From contig CM073518.1 of the NCBI GenBank assembly GCA_037074615.1, positions 14,398,501 through 14,462,500 of the forward strand: a stretch of 64,000 nucleotides of DNA, in the 5' to 3' direction. This DNA is from Leucaena leucocephala (taxonomy: Eukaryota > Streptophyta > Magnoliopsida > Fabales > Fabaceae). Below the pieces are notes generated by a model. The model was not told where the DNA came from. It made no database searches and saw nothing but the letters and a program-made list of their open reading frames with translations. A program made the position numbers and the translations under genes. Of this stretch, positions 10,485 through 22,888 are shown piece by piece (the first letter of the stretch is position 1; the number at the start of each line of letters is the position of its first letter).

Positions 10485-11426
10485 TCATCCGGCTCCTGTA
10501 GTTGGAGTTAACTTAAGGAATACATGTTCTCCTTCTTCAAACTCCAACGGCTTCCTTCTGACATCTGCATAGCTCTTCTGTCTGCTTTGAGCTGTCAACA
10601 ATCGTTTTCTAATTACCGCAACTTGTTCTGCAGTTTGATCCACTATATCCGGACCAAGCATTCTTCTCTCGCTCAACTCTAGCCAGCATAAGGGGGATCT
10701 ACATTTCCGTCCATAGAGTGCTTCAAAAGGTGCCATCTGTATACTGGCCTGATAACCATTGTTATATGCAAACTCTATAAGGGGTAAATGGATATCCCAG
10801 CTGCCTTTGAAATCTAGGACACATGCTCTCAGCATATCCTCTAACGTCTGTATTGTTCTTTCAGATTGACCATCTGTCTGAGGATGATAAGCTGTACTGA
10901 ATCTGAGAGTAGTGCCCATTTCTTCCTGTAGAGCCCTCCAGAAATTTGAAGTAAATCGAGGATCTCTATCAGACACAATGCTGCTTGGGATACCATGGAG
11001 TCTAACGATCTCCTTTATATACAGCTTTGCCAGCTTTTCTAGAGAATCTCTCTTATTGATTGCCAGGAAATGTGCTGACTTTGTCAGTCGATCGATTACT
11101 ACCCAAACCGCATCATGTCTACTTGGTGTCAAGGGTAGTCCTTCCACAAAGTCCATGGCAATCCCATCCCATTTCCACTCAGGGATATCTAAAGGCTGCA
11201 ACGTTCTTGCTGGCTTTTGATGTTCAACTTTCACTTTCTGGCAGGTTAAGCACTTAGATACGTAAGCTACAACATCTTTCTTCAGTCCAGGCCACCAGAA
11301 TAACCTTTTAACATCATGGTACATTTTGGTCATACCTGGATGTACCGTATATCGGCTTTTATGTGCTTCCTCCAGAATCCTTTCCCTTAATTCCCCAACA
11401 TTTGGGATATAGGGTTTTCCCCTAAA
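10485..11426 (-). pseudogene. pol: Element A integrase
   Basis: Integrase joins the retrotransposon cDNA ends to host DNA. The segment lies in the same frame as the rest of gag-pol, between stops at 11427-11429 and 10485-10487. The zinc-binding HHCC module comes first (His pair around HPGMTKMYH, Cys pair in KCLTCQKVK). The catalytic core follows: the first Asp in AMDFVEGLP, the second in [13 protein letters not shown], and the Glu in [11 protein letters not shown], the usual D, D, E spacing. [11 protein letters not shown] is the typical family motif. The core residues look intact; the defects are the two flanking stop codons. Methionines inside are not true starts. Confidence 0.93.
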
Positions 11427-12983
11427 CTATAGAAATCCGTCTGGGGATATCTCAAAATTCCTTGTCTTCCCTTTCTCCAGCTTGTCTTTGAATATTGCTG
11501 CGAGCTTATCCTGTTCCTGAGCCTCTTTGATCTCATCTTCTATGCAAGATCTGACATGAACTCCTCCAAAAGGATTCTCCGTCAGTTGCATTTGATATAG
11601 AGGGCTCCAGTCGCGTATATCTTCTATCAGTTCCAATTCCTTGATCATCATGTATGCAACCTGCACCACCTTTCTACTCAGGGCATCAGCTACCACATTG
11701 GCTTTTCCTGGATGGTATTTAATCTGGAAGTCATAATCTTTTAACAATTCCATCCATCGCCGCTGCCTCATGTTCAGCTCCTTCTGATCCTGCAGATACT
11801 TCAGGCTTTTGTGGTCGCAAAACAACTCTATCGTTGCTCCGTATAAATAGTGCCTCCATATCTTCAGGGCATAGACCACCGCCGCAAGCTCCAGATCATG
11901 AGTGGGATAATTCTCTTCATGTGGCTTTAACTGCCGAGAGGCGTAGGCTACTACTCGACCTTGCTGCATAAGCACACATCCCAGCCCCTGCTTGCTAGCA
12001 TCAGTGTAGACTACATAAGTCTGAGTTGGGTCTGGAATAATCAGCACGGGAGTAGTCGTTAATCTCTGCTTCAACTGCTGGAAGCTAGCCTCGCACTTCT
12101 CATCCCACTTAAACTGCTGATTCTTTCTGGTCAGCTTGGTAAGTGGTAAGGCAATTCGAGAAAAGTCTTGAATGAATCGTCTGTAGTACCCTGCTAGGCC
12201 GAGAAAACTTCTAATCTCTGTCACTGTCCTTGGCTGTTCCCAGCTCAAAACTGCTTCAACTTTGCTAGGATCTACAGCTACCCCGTCTCGGGATATGACA
12301 TGACCGAGGAATTTGACTTCTGACAGCCAAAACTCGCATTTACTCAGCTTAGCATAGAGCTTCTTCTCTTTAAGGGTACCAAGAACAATCCTCAAATGCC
12401 TCTCATGCTCCTCTGGAGATTTGGAGTACACCAGAATATCATCAATAAAGACCACAACGAACTGATCTAGATAAGGCCTGAAAATCCGGTTCATATAGTC
12501 CATGAAAATAGCAGGTGCATTGGTTAGTCCAAAAGGCATCACCAAAAATTCAAAATGTCCGTAGCGCGTTCTGAACGCCGTCTTTGGAATATCATCTGGC
12601 TTGACCCTTAGTTGATGGTAGCCAGATCTCAAGTCAATCTTGGAGAATAAGCTCGCTCCTGCCAATTGATCTAGCAGGTCATCAATTCTGGGAAGAGGAT
12701 ACTTGTTCTTAACTGTAAGCTTATTTAATTCCCTGTAGTCAATGCACAGCCTTAAGCTACCATCTTTCTTCTTGACGAACAGTACTGGAGCACCCCATGG
12801 CGATACACTGGGTCGTATAAAACCCTTCTCCAATAGCTCCTCAATTTGCTTCTTCAGTTCCATCATTTCGTTGGGAGCCATCCTGTATGGGGCTTTTGAT
12901 ACTGGTCCAGCTCCAGGTACAATGTCGATCGCAAACTCCACTTCACGCTCCGAAGGCAATCCCTGAATCTCCTTTGGAAAGAC
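11427..12983 (-). pseudogene. pol: Element A reverse transcriptase and RNase H
   Basis: This segment copies element RNA into DNA and removes the RNA strand. It is bounded by in-frame stops TAA (12984-12986) and TAG (11427-11429). RT motifs appear in order: [52 protein letters not shown] and the catalytic FIDDILVYS. RNase H follows with [13 protein letters not shown], the Glu in [13 protein letters not shown], the Asp in CDHKSLKYL and [10 protein letters not shown]. All catalytic residues I can identify are present, so the break is recent and limited to the stop codons. Context: the middle part of the gag-pol of element A. Confidence 0.95.
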
Positions 12984-14675
12984 TTAAGGAAATTCATTGA
13001 CTACAGGAACCTCCTCGATGCCTTCCTCCACTTCTGTTTGAACAGAAAAGAATACCACATATCCCTGACATCCTTTCCGTAGACATTTTTCTGCCTGAGC
13101 CTCTGTCACGAAGTTCAGTTGTACTTCTAAGCTCCGATCAGTGATCTTTGGACCAAGAACTAGGGTCTTGTTTCTGCAGTCCAACATCACATTATTGGAG
13201 GATAACCAATTTAAACCGAGTATGACCTCAATCTCCTGGAAAGGCATACAGATCAGGTCCAGGGTGGTACTGCAGTGCTCATAACGCACCACACTATTTA
13301 GACAGGCATCAGATGTGATCACCCTAGCGTTGGTGGGGGTTTTCACCTGTATATCATAACGTAACTTGCTGATCAGAAGGCCTAGGCATTTAACACATTC
13401 ATAAGATATAAAGGAATGACTTGCACCCGAATCAAATAGGGCAGTCACAGCATGATCATTGAGATAGATTGTACCTTGGATCATCTCAGATGATCGCTGA
13501 GCATCCTCTCTAGTGAGTGCAAACACTCGTCCCGCCGTCCTTGGCCTTGGATCAGTTATAGCTTGAGGACATTCCCTGGAAAAATGTCCGGGCTTTCCGC
13601 AGGTGTAGCATACATTCTGGCCCATCAAGCATGGTCTGTCACCATGATTCTTTCCACACTTTTCACATACTGGGGCCTTTGGATCCCTGTTACTGGATCT
13701 TCCGCGGAAATTTCCCCTATTAGGCCTCTTGGTCTGCCACGGGCGCTTTCTTTTCTTATAGCCGCTCCCACTGGCCGCTTCTTGATTCCGTCCAGCCTTA
13801 TCAGGAGTCGCTTGATCTTTACTCCCAGATCTGGACAGCATTCTATGATTCATGCTGTTCTCAACGATTCGACATGCTTCCACAGCCTTATTGAACTGGC
13901 TGTATTGTTGGGGAGTTAACTTCTCCTTTAACATAGAATTCAGCCCTCGAATCATTCTTTCTGTCATCCAGCGTTCGTCATCCACTTGGCGTAGGTAAGT
14001 TGAATATTGAGATAGCCGGATGAACTTGGCCAAATATTCATCAAAAGCTTCTTTTTCTCCTTGCCTCAGCACAAGGAATTCAGCCTCCCTTTCATCTCTG
14101 ACAGATTGAGGAAAATATTTCTCATAAAATTGCTCAAGAAATACTTCCCAGGTAACTGGAATATCTCTTGCTTGGTGAAGTAACTCTGTATTCTTCCACC
14201 ATCTATCCGCATCCTTTTCCAATTGATAGATGGCCATTTGGGCCTTGGTTTCAGTCGGGCAGTCGAGGACCTTAAAGATCTTCTCTAATCTACTGACCCA
14301 ATTTTCTGCTACATGTACTTCAAATGTCCCTTCGAATATGGGAGGATTGTGTTTGCAAAATCGCACCATCCATTGCTGGATGCCAACTGCCTCCTCCCTT
14401 GATTCAACCCTTCTCTGGGGCTGTTCCGCCTGCTGTGGTACTTCTTCAGGTTCTCTACTAGTTGCTCCTGAAGGCTCTGGCGGTCTTAAATTATTTATAG
14501 CTGCTGCTACTGCCGCGGCTATGGCAGCATCTCTTTCTTGTTCATTTCGTGCTTGAGCAGCTCTCATTTCTTCTATCATCTTTTGTTGCTGTTCTAATCG
14601 TTCTAGAATCATTTGATTAAGGTTTCCAGCCTCTCGGGGTTCCTCAGCTGGAATAGTTCTCCTCGTTCGTACCAT
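12984..14675 (-). pseudogene. gag: Element A gag and protease
   Basis: Gag forms the virus-like particle, and the aspartic protease matures it. I place the start at 14675 (MVRTRRTIPAEE), because element B gag begins with the same MVRTKR and because nothing supports the 14 codons upstream. The order is a Gln/Glu/Ala-rich probable coiled coil, then a retrotransposon gag domain (EKIFKVLDCP, DADRWWKNTE, FYEKYFPQSVRDE), a basic stretch (KKRKRPWQ), a CCHC knuckle [14 protein letters not shown], and a pepsin-like protease with active-site [12 protein letters not shown]. The frame stops at TAA 12984-12986 just before the RT-linked region; element B has a Glu codon at the aligned place, suggesting a G-to-T nonsense change. 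Otherwise gag-protease appears intact. Confidence 0.93.
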
Positions 14676-14813
14676 TTTGTTATACTTAAAAACAGAAGGG
14701 AATACGATAAATAACATAATTCCTTTTCATTTCATTTCACACATAATATACATACAGAGTATATGTACATATCACAGTACCATTCTAGTCTTTTATACAT
14801 TAGAAATATTACT

Positions 14814-15512
14814 CTAATTTTTCTTAAACTTCATTCTAATATATTCTTCTACTAGGTAGATCCAGTCGGATATGGTACAATATGATTCTCTATCAAAATA
14901 CTGGTCCAACTCTGATCTCCAGGTAGGAGTCTTCGGCAATACGTCATTCATAATTTCTAGCCAAAGCCCCATGGTTAACACATTTGGATCCCAGGCTTGA
15001 TATATGGCTTTCACCCTTGTGATAAACTCCTGGTAGACCGAATAATCTTGATCTATGTTTTCGAACAGGGTCTGCCTCAACTCGTATAGTTGTCGGGCTA
15101 ATGCTACCGAGCTCTCAAGTTGCTCTCTACTCAGGTTCCTCCCTGGGACCATTCTTACGATTAAACCTCCCAAATACATTTCTACTAGAGTCACTTCGGG
15201 CCTACTGGGATCTGGCGCATTACTCTGAACACGTACTTGACTGGATCCTGAACTGTCTGTTATATTCAAGGGTACCGCACTTATGGGAATGGCAGGAATA
15301 GGGCCTTCTGTTATCATCACCTCCTGATCATCAATTGGAAAGTTTGATCCTACCGAGGAACTATCCTCCTCAGAATCACCAGCTACTGGAGGTGTCCAGA
15401 GGTCAGAATCATTGCTTACTATCTCTTCTTCTGAACTATCTGAACTAGAGACCTCTGGTCTTAATTCCCATTGGTTTACTGTAGTTTCAGACCCAAATCT
15501 ATGTCTAGCCAT
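14814..15512 (-). CDS. Element A pre-gag acidic ORF (unknown function)
   Basis: An uninterrupted 232-codon ORF lies between the PBS (15611-15622) and gag (14675), about 100 nt from the PBS. The N-terminal half is acidic and Ser-rich (SSSDSSEEEIVSNDSD) and probably disordered. The C-terminal half looks helical (SREQLESSVALARQLYELRQ; then VLPKTPTWRSELDQYF). I see no zinc knuckle, protease or membrane segment. Element B has an ORF in the same position whose C-terminal part shares a VY...Y...VLP.T..W pattern, so the two are probably homologous. It is intact although gag-pol carries three stops. I do not recognise the family. It could be an accessory gag-like or nuclear protein, but this is speculation. 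Confidence 0.75.
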   Translation of the reverse strand: MARHRFGSETTVNQWELRPEVSSSDSSEEEIVSNDSDLWTPPVAGDSEEDSSSVGSNFPIDDQEVMITEGPIPAIPISAVPLNITDSSGSSQVRVQSNAPDPSRPEVTLVEMYLGGLIVRMVPGRNLSREQLESSVALARQLYELRQTLFENIDQDYSVYQEFITRVKAIYQAWDPNVLTMGLWLEIMNDVLPKTPTWRSELDQYFDRESYCTISDWIYLVEEYIRMKFKKN

Positions 15513-15610
15513 CCTGCAAACACTAACTTAGTGTCAATTATGACGGCTTTATCATGGTATATCTTTCTATAAATCATCTACTCAGAGCATTTCTTAAGCC
15601 ATAATCCTTT

Positions 15611-15622
15611 GCTCTGATACCA
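15611..15622 (-). other. Element A primer-binding site (tRNA-iMet)
   Basis: The minus strand reads TGGTATCAGAGC, complementary to the 3' end of plant initiator-methionine tRNA. It lies three bases from the LTR at 15626. Minus-strand cDNA synthesis would start here. Confidence 0.93.
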
Positions 15623-15625
15623 AAA

Positions 15626-18445
15626 TGTCACATCCTTATTTTTTATACATCTTAGGGACCATTCAGTAGCACTTAAACCACTTTCAGGGTCATTGAAGTC
15701 TAAACACTTAATCTGGAATTTTATTCATATCGAGTACTGTTCATTGTGGCAAATTCCAGATGAGTGACCTGACTTTGAAAATTCATAACTAATTCTACAA
15801 AAATTGAAATGAAGTGGTTCCAATTGATACATGAAGCTAACTCAAATATATTTCAGGGAAAAATCATTGGTTGACCAATCCTTGACAAATTTAACGTGGG
15901 TCAACGTTCCAATATTACTGTTCATCCAATGACTTTCTCCTGAATCCAGCATTCTGGTCCCAACTTTAACAATTTATATCTTTTCGTGTATACATACAAA
16001 TTAGACATTCTATATATCAAATTAAATCTTAGTATGTCTACTTCCTACCCTAAAAATTTCGTACATTAATTCAATCATTTACTATTTTTAATGATTTATC
16101 AAACATGAATGGGTCTTCACGAGTTACTGTTCACTGAGCCTATTTTCAGCATTTAGTCTTTACATACCCAAGCATACAACCAACACATATCAGTCATACA
16201 GGCCAGATAACAATTAATATCAAATAATCAACTGTTATATATCAGTGCATGATTAACTCCCTCATATTCTATTACATCCTTCTCTGTCTAAAATCCGGCA
16301 GCATAACTGCTACGATTCTTCTTTAGAAAGTAACCGATGTTGTACCGATTCGGTAATTCCCTTATGAGAACTACCATTCTACGTAGTACCCAGGAAAGAC
16401 TGGATGAACCTTCTGGGTCCACTCACTTCCAGCCTCCTTAGACAGCACTACATACACAGTACGTATCAATTCCTTTCTTTGTTCCGTCTTCGTTGCCGGA
16501 ATTTCGGCAGCCTACCGGCGTCTCTTAAGATTTCCAAATTTTATTTTAACAGAACCTCCCCTGTAATGTTATGTTTGGGAATGAGATTCAAAAGAATCCC
16601 AGTAACAATAATCATAACAAAATATGTAATGCAGAGTGACGGTGCTTGCTTGTGACTGTGTACAGATAAGTATGCTGCATGCTTCCATATTCAATAACAT
16701 ATGATCATAGCATTGTAATAGAGCTTCAAGCATAACATATAGGACAACAATCAACCAAACAAGACAACACATCACAAAGACATTACATAAGAGCTAGGAT
16801 TAGTTGTTACCTCAAAAGCAGAGCTTCAGAACCTCTCTACTACTTCCAACTTCACCAGAACTTCCTTACTTCTTTCTTTCTCTCACTTTCTCTCTCAAGA
16901 ACTTCTTTCTTCCTCTCTTTCTTGCTTGCACCGAAATGAAGGAGTAAGGGGGGGTATTTATAGTGTTGAGCAATGGCAACCTTGTAATTAGGAAGACTTA
17001 TGATCCTGTGGTCCTGGTTTTTCCTGGAATTTCCTATTTTCTTTAATTCTCTTTTACTGCATCACCCTGGACACCTCATGGGACACCTCATAGGACACTT
17101 CATCACCCATATTCTTCATGTGACGAAATTTGGAGGTTCTGGAAGCTTTCCGGTCCAATCCGGCACCGGCCCGGTCCATCGCCTCGAAAAACGTGCTGTT
17201 TTCTGCATCTGATGTTTCTGAAGATCCTTTTTATGTCTACTGACCTCACATTTAGTATCTAGACCCTTTATATCATTAAATTTTTAATACTGGGTCCAGA
17301 CTCAATTACAGATCCCCTGCGAAATGACCAAAATGCCCTTGGTGCCCTATCTTGTCCTATTTTAACCCTAAGGGCAAAATCGTCATTTCACACCTTTCTG
17401 GACCCGGTCAAAGCTTATACTGGCTCTAGTCAACCTTATTTAGACATGTCTTGACCTCTGGGTCTGTCCAAAATGACCAGAATACCCTTTATTCATCTGC
17501 TGCCCTTTTTGTACAACATAGGGGCATTTTCGTAATTTCGCACTTTTCCGGGGTTCTGCTGGACACTGGCCCACCTATCAGTCCAAGAGTCTTATTGGGC
17601 CTCTAATGGCGCCATTTTTGGGCTTTCTGGGTCCATTACCTGTATGGCACGCATTACGAGAAATCTTCCTTTAACACAATTCATTGAATATTTTAACTAT
17701 TATTTACCGATTATACACCTTTTTCGGACACCGGCTCTTTTTCCCAGATACAGTGTCCTACTGTGTTCAGGCATCCTTAGGGGTTATAACGGTCATCTGA
17801 CCGAAGTCATTCGATCGCATTTAGCCCCTTTAAAAATACCGATAAATCTCCAACCCGGATCCCCGGAGGCCTCACACTCCCGTCTGGATTTTCCAATTTG
17901 CAGATAACTTTTCCTACAGACCTCCTATCGGTATTCTGTCAGTTTCCTGACCTCCGTCCCATAAGGGGGCATCATCCTGTATTTTCCCACTTATATCTGA
18001 AATCTAGGGTATCCGGTATAAATTTTTATAACTTTCGGACGATCAGTCCATTTATGGCTATCTGGAGTCTTCAAAAATTCCGGTATTAGGCTTGGTTACC
18101 CGGCGTCACCTACCCTACCTTCGGGTAGAATCTGGGACTGAAATGCTGTCGGGCGGTGCAAACCACTTCTGGCCTATTTTCTTTAATTATACTTTAGCCC
18201 CAGGGAACTTTTCCTTCTTTATAATTAAGTCCCTTAATTTGGCTAAAATTACACTTTAAGACCCCACATTTTTGTCTACCTTTCCTTCCTTACCTTAAAC
18301 TTTCCATATTTGCATTCAAGTCCTTTCTTTTCCTTTCTTTTGCAATTTAATCATTTTCTTTACATAAAGGACCACATCTTTTTCCTGAAACAGAGCTCAT
18401 ATATTCCGTTTATAGGAACCAGTACAGAAAATTAAGGATATTACA
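15626..18445 (-). mobile_element. Element A right (5') LTR
   Basis: 2820 bp, the same length as the left LTR, TGTCACATCC to GATATTACA, followed by the target duplication taagt (18446-18450). It has the TATA core at 16955-16962 on the minus strand and the shared block at about 16333-16468. This copy drives the element transcript toward lower coordinates. Confidence 0.95.
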
Positions 18446-18450
18446 TAAGT

Positions 18451-18879
18451 GTCCTCTAGCAAGATATTACGACTACCCAAATCATATGAGGATCGATGAA
18501 CGATGTTACCTTTAATACAACCATATCACGTCCCTTTTGTCACACGATATTTCGATCATGGATGAGGCATGGTGAACGTCATCCTCCTATTCCTGACCGT
18601 TACTTTCTCGATCCCTGAGTAGTCTGACTATAGAAATGGAACTACCCTTCCTTTATAGTATGGCCATACTTTTCTCAGACTCACTCATTGAGGGGCCCAG
18701 TAATATCTCTCTACGAATGTGAGGGACAAATTCCATCTTGACCATTCACATTCCTCCACATGAAAAACCACTAAGCCCGAACATAGCCTTTATGATCACT
18801 CGATCAAAAGTGACTTTTGACTAAGCGTTTGTCATGTAGGAATCCATGATGATCTCAGGTCAAAGGGCATAGTGACATG
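18451..18879 (-). mobile_element. Solo LTR C', middle piece
   Basis: This continues C' after element A. It is the reverse complement of about 29605-30035 in solo LTR C (for example caaagggcatagtgacatg). It ends at acatg (18875-18879), which is duplicated at 21791-21795 around solo LTR D. Confidence 0.85.
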
Positions 18880-21790
18880 TGTAACATCCCTAATTTCGGT
18901 ACTAAGTACAGGTTAAATGAAATATATGATATTTTTGGAAAAGATGTGGCCATATTTATGTAAAGAAAAGGATTAATTGGAAGAGGAAGAAAGTCTAAAA
19001 GCCAAAGTACAAAATTATGAAAATGCCACTGTGATGCCTTAAGAAACCAGAAGTAAATGGAGGGCATTTTGGTCATTTCACACAATGGATGGATATCAGA
19101 GGAAATTTGATAATAAATTATTATAATTAATATGAGAATTTATGGAGTTGACAGAAGTCAAAAAGGAGTCTTGTAGAATTAGTTATGGAATTTACGGTGA
19201 AAAAGGACACCGATAAAAGGTTAAAGGAAACGTATGTAATTTTTAACCAGACTTCTGGGGCTCAGAAAATTATGAAACTTTGTAGAGAATTAATGTTATA
19301 TTAGAATGAATTTCTAAAAAAGTTAGAACAATTAAAAGAGGTGTTTAGCATTTATGCTAAGATCAGGGTGATTTATGGATATCGGTATAAGGAAAATACA
19401 TTGGGATTTGGGCCAATTAGCTATTAGACCTAAAAGAGACCCAACATGTCATCCTAAGCCATCCCAATAAGGCCCAAAATTTGTCTTGGAGCCCAAGTCT
19501 AAAAATAAATAATTTATGGATTTTTGGAAATAAAGAAAAAGAGAATAAAGTAAGAATTAGGTTTTGCACATGGTGGGACCCACATGGACTCAAAAATGGT
19601 GCCAAAGAAGTAGTCTTAGATGTCCCAAGTGATGTCATGCTAGTGAGGTCATGGTGGTGAGGTCATGAGCCAAGGAGAAAAGATATTCCAAGATCAAACC
19701 TTTAACCATTAGATCAAATAGTTTCCAAAGTGATCTTGTCCTTCAAATGGCACATGACTTTTGCTATAAATACCCCCCTTTCCATTCATTATTCACACCC
19801 AAGAGCTCCTTTAGAGAGAGAAGTGAGTTCTAGAGAAAGAAAGTGGAAGAAAGCAAGGAAGAAGCAAGGGTCTTGAAGGAGCAAGTAAGGTAAGTTGATG
19901 TTCTTCACTTTACCATTTCGGGGGTGCACTGTTCATGCATTGTTCATGATAGAAGAAAATGGAATTTCAATGATTTAATGCTTCCATTGAGTTTATATGA
20001 TGATTTTGTGTAGGATTGGAAAGGTTTTGAACCTTGGAAACCATTGGAATTGAAGGTTATAATGTTGAAAATTCCTCACGGGTACTGTTCACTCGCGTGA
20101 ACAGTGATTTGAATGTCCTAATTTTGATGCTTCCAATGGTCTTAAAATGAGATTTTGTGTGGGGGTAAAGTGGAGGAACAAGTATGGGAAGCATTGGAAC
20201 CAAAATGGAAATTTTTGGAAAAAGGGAGCTTATTGAAACTAGACTTGGATTTTGTTTGGAATGGAGTTATAATTTGGTAATTATCTTGTAATGCCTAGGT
20301 TTTGACATTTGTGGCAAGGAAAGACCATTACAAGAAGGAAAGGAACAAGGATCTACAAGAGGTAGCAAGAATATCTAACTATAAACTTATGTGCTTTGAT
20401 TGTTTTGCTTACTTGTTATGCATGGAGGTTTGGTTGAGCATGGAATATTGTGATGATGATGATGATGTGATATGAGTATGTGATACCCCTTGCAATATAT
20501 GTTATGACAATATGCATATTAGAGTTGCTTATTTATAAGCATGAATTAGCTCCCATTGCATGATAACATGTTAGGCATTCAATCAAACATGCATAACCTT
20601 ATAGTTTATATTACTTGCTATTGGGATTTCCATGAAATCTCATTCCTTCCATATAATTAAACATGCTCTAGGTGCTGGATCTTCTCAAGGCAAGAGGGTA
20701 AATGTTGATGGATGACTGTACATAATTTAAAGAGTGTGCACTTTAATTACAAGATGATGTTTTGGTTTGTATGATGCATGCTACTCATGAATCCAATCTG
20801 AGGTAGTGTACTTCCATTGGTATTTTGATTGACTTATATGATGAGTTTTCATATGAAATTTGGTATGAACATAGCTAAGATCTATAGATTTAAATGGACA
20901 CCAAGAAATTCTCATTTGGTTAAGAACTCGAATTGTTATGATTTTTCAAATTTAGGAGTTGAAATCTGGAATAAGGTAAAACGACTACTCAGAGACAGTG
21001 AGGTTCATACGCTAATTTCATATAGTAAATGAATGAGTTTTTCCTCAAAATTTTGAGAGATTAAAGTAGACATATGGATATTTAAATCCATATGTAATTA
21101 AACTCAATTGGATAAGTATACAAGGAGAAATGAATTTTTTAAAATGGGGCAAAGAAACTGGAATTTTCAGATTTACCAAATGAACAGTAAAGTTCAACGA
21201 ATAAACTGATTTGATCTGGATAAGAAGATCTCATTTTCATATTTTTGTCTTAAATTTAAATGAAATATATTTCATTATAAATTGGAATCACCTTAAAACG
21301 ATTTTTCTAGATTTAGTTATGAATTTCCAAAGTTCAGGTTGTAATCTGGAATTACCCAGTGAATAGTGGCAGTGAACAGTAACCGTAAGCCCAACTCTTG
21401 GAAATTCATGTTTTTAAGGTTAAGAGGTATTCCAATGATCTAAGATAATTCCAATTGAATATATGTAAGGTTAAGATATAAGCTTAAGGTTTAAGGCTCA
21501 AAATTTATGGTCAAGGTTTAAGATTTGAAGATATTTACTAGAAAATACCGTTGTACTGGTAGACTATACAAAGTAGTGTGTACGTAGGTGCTGTCTAAGG
21601 AGGCTGGAAGTGAGTGGACCTAGCCGGTTCATCCAGTCTTTCCTGTGTACTTACGTAGAATGGTAGTTCTCATGGGGAATTATCGAACCAGTATAGTTAT
21701 TTTCTACTAGGAATTCCGGCAAGAGAGATAATATTCAGTTAAGAGTGCTATAGCAAGAGTACTTTGAGAGATATAAAGGAGGATGTTTCA
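18880..21790 (+). mobile_element. Solo LTR D (F-type, Tekay-like)
   Basis: 2911 bp, from TGTAACATCC to GGATGTTTCA, flanked by acatg on both sides. There is no PBS or PPT next to either end, so this is a solo LTR left by recombination between two LTRs. It contains TATAAATA at 19765-19772 followed by a C-run, a 9-bp inverted repeat ACTGTTCAC/GTGAACAGT near 20084-20106, and the shared LTR block at about 21570-21705. It matches the F LTR in the opposite orientation. No genuine ORF. Confidence 0.92.
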
Positions 21791-21795
21791 ACATG

Positions 21796-22105
21796 GCTTG
21801 TATATGAGAGAAGCTTATGACTTAACCCATGTAGCTCTCTCATAGCGGGTCAGTCCAGTACCCTGTACTCTTACATGTGCCTATGACTTTGATTTATATC
21901 TCTATATATCTTCAAAGTCATACTGGTCTTATTTCATCTCTGCTCCAGCATAGATGACCGACCAAGGACATTTAGGATAAGATCATGAGTTATCCAAGGA
22001 TGGTCATCACAGTAAATATGCAAATAATGTGATAACATAATTAAGACATTAAAAAATAATAATATTTATAAGCAATGATTGGCTCCTAGGGCACAATTTC
22101 CAATA
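21796..22105 (-). mobile_element. Solo LTR C', right piece
   Basis: Reverse complement of the first 280-300 bp of solo LTR C (gggcacaatttcc at the end). The last two bases are ta where ca is expected. It is followed by the C' target duplication aaaga (22106-22110). Confidence 0.85.
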
Positions 22106-22110
22106 AAAGA

Positions 22111-22888
22111 CTCATTTAGATGAGGTCCCTTGGGATATGGTGTTGGTTATTTTAGGAGGGGAAAGAGCGGATGGACTTTTAGATGGCAAAATAGATACTT
22201 AGAGAGGAAGTTATGAACGATGAAGCTAGAATTTGGCTCAACTTTATGACTTATAATGTGATGCCTCATGCTCATATTTTAGATATTAATGAGGAGAGAG
22301 CCATTTTGCATTATTTGTTGATGACTCAGTAACCTGTTGACCTTCCCCACATTATTTATAACTCTATTTACCACTGTGTAAATTTTCTAACAACTCTCCT
22401 TATTTTCCCCCACCTAATTACTGATTTGTACAAGAATCACATGATCCCTACCTCAAAAAATGACATTTTCCTTTACCCTTCCATCACCAAGTGTTATAGT
22501 GTTTCAAAGGCTAATAAGAAAGCTGGTGAGTTGAGGAGTGCAAAAAGGGGGAAAATGGTAGCCGAAAGGGATTTGAAGGAGGAGCAAATTTAGGTGGAGG
22601 CTACTAAAGGTAACTCTAGTTTGTATGAACAGTTTGCAGTCATATCAGATCAGTTGGTTGAAGTTACTTAACCTACAATAGTAAAGGGCAATCATTATGA
22701 ACCAAGAATTTAGAAGATAGCAGTTTATTGATCCATTGGTTCTTAAGATTGCTCACTCACTTCATATAGCTTTACCTCCAGGGTTTAAAGAGGCATTTTT
22801 CAAAAGTAATATCCATGCCTCTACTTTCTTTCAAGAGGGACAGGGTGAATCTTTAAGGTAAAGAGCTGCAGATACTGGAGAAGATGAT
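22111..22888 (+). pseudogene. Base element, piece 2: decayed PF20167-like putative plant transposon domain
   Basis: Conceptual translation of the + strand around 22230-22340 gives protein-like sequence including ARIWLNFMTYNVMPHAHIL and ERAILHYLL, then LIFPHLITDLYKNHMIP near 22400-22445. This matches my memory of the pattern in the putative plant transposon protein domain (PF20167), usually found in large plant retroelements. At least one frameshift (about 22200) and several stops occur, so it is a pseudogene. The end (about 22865-22888, LQILEKM) continues at 52868, on the other side of element H, which shares the atgat duplication. The domain has no established biochemical activity. Family assignment is from memory and needs a profile search. 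Confidence 0.6.

Larger units (their letters stand above)
7243..18445 (-). mobile_element. Element A: complete Tekay/Del-like chromovirus (Ty3/Gypsy), 11.2 kb
   Basis: The element has two 2820-bp LTRs (7243-10062 and 15626-18445) and a 5-bp target duplication taagt (7238-7242 and 18446-18450). On the minus strand the order is PBS (15611-15622), acidic ORF (14814-15512), gag, protease, RT, RNase H, integrase, chromodomain (10116), hairpin and PPT (10063-10101). By eye the LTRs differ at about 18 of 2820 positions. Gag-pol is one continuous frame of 1520 codons broken only by three in-frame stops. A inserted into solo LTR C'. The chromodomain, long LTRs and the tRNA-iMet PBS point to the Tekay (Del) lineage. 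Confidence 0.95.
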
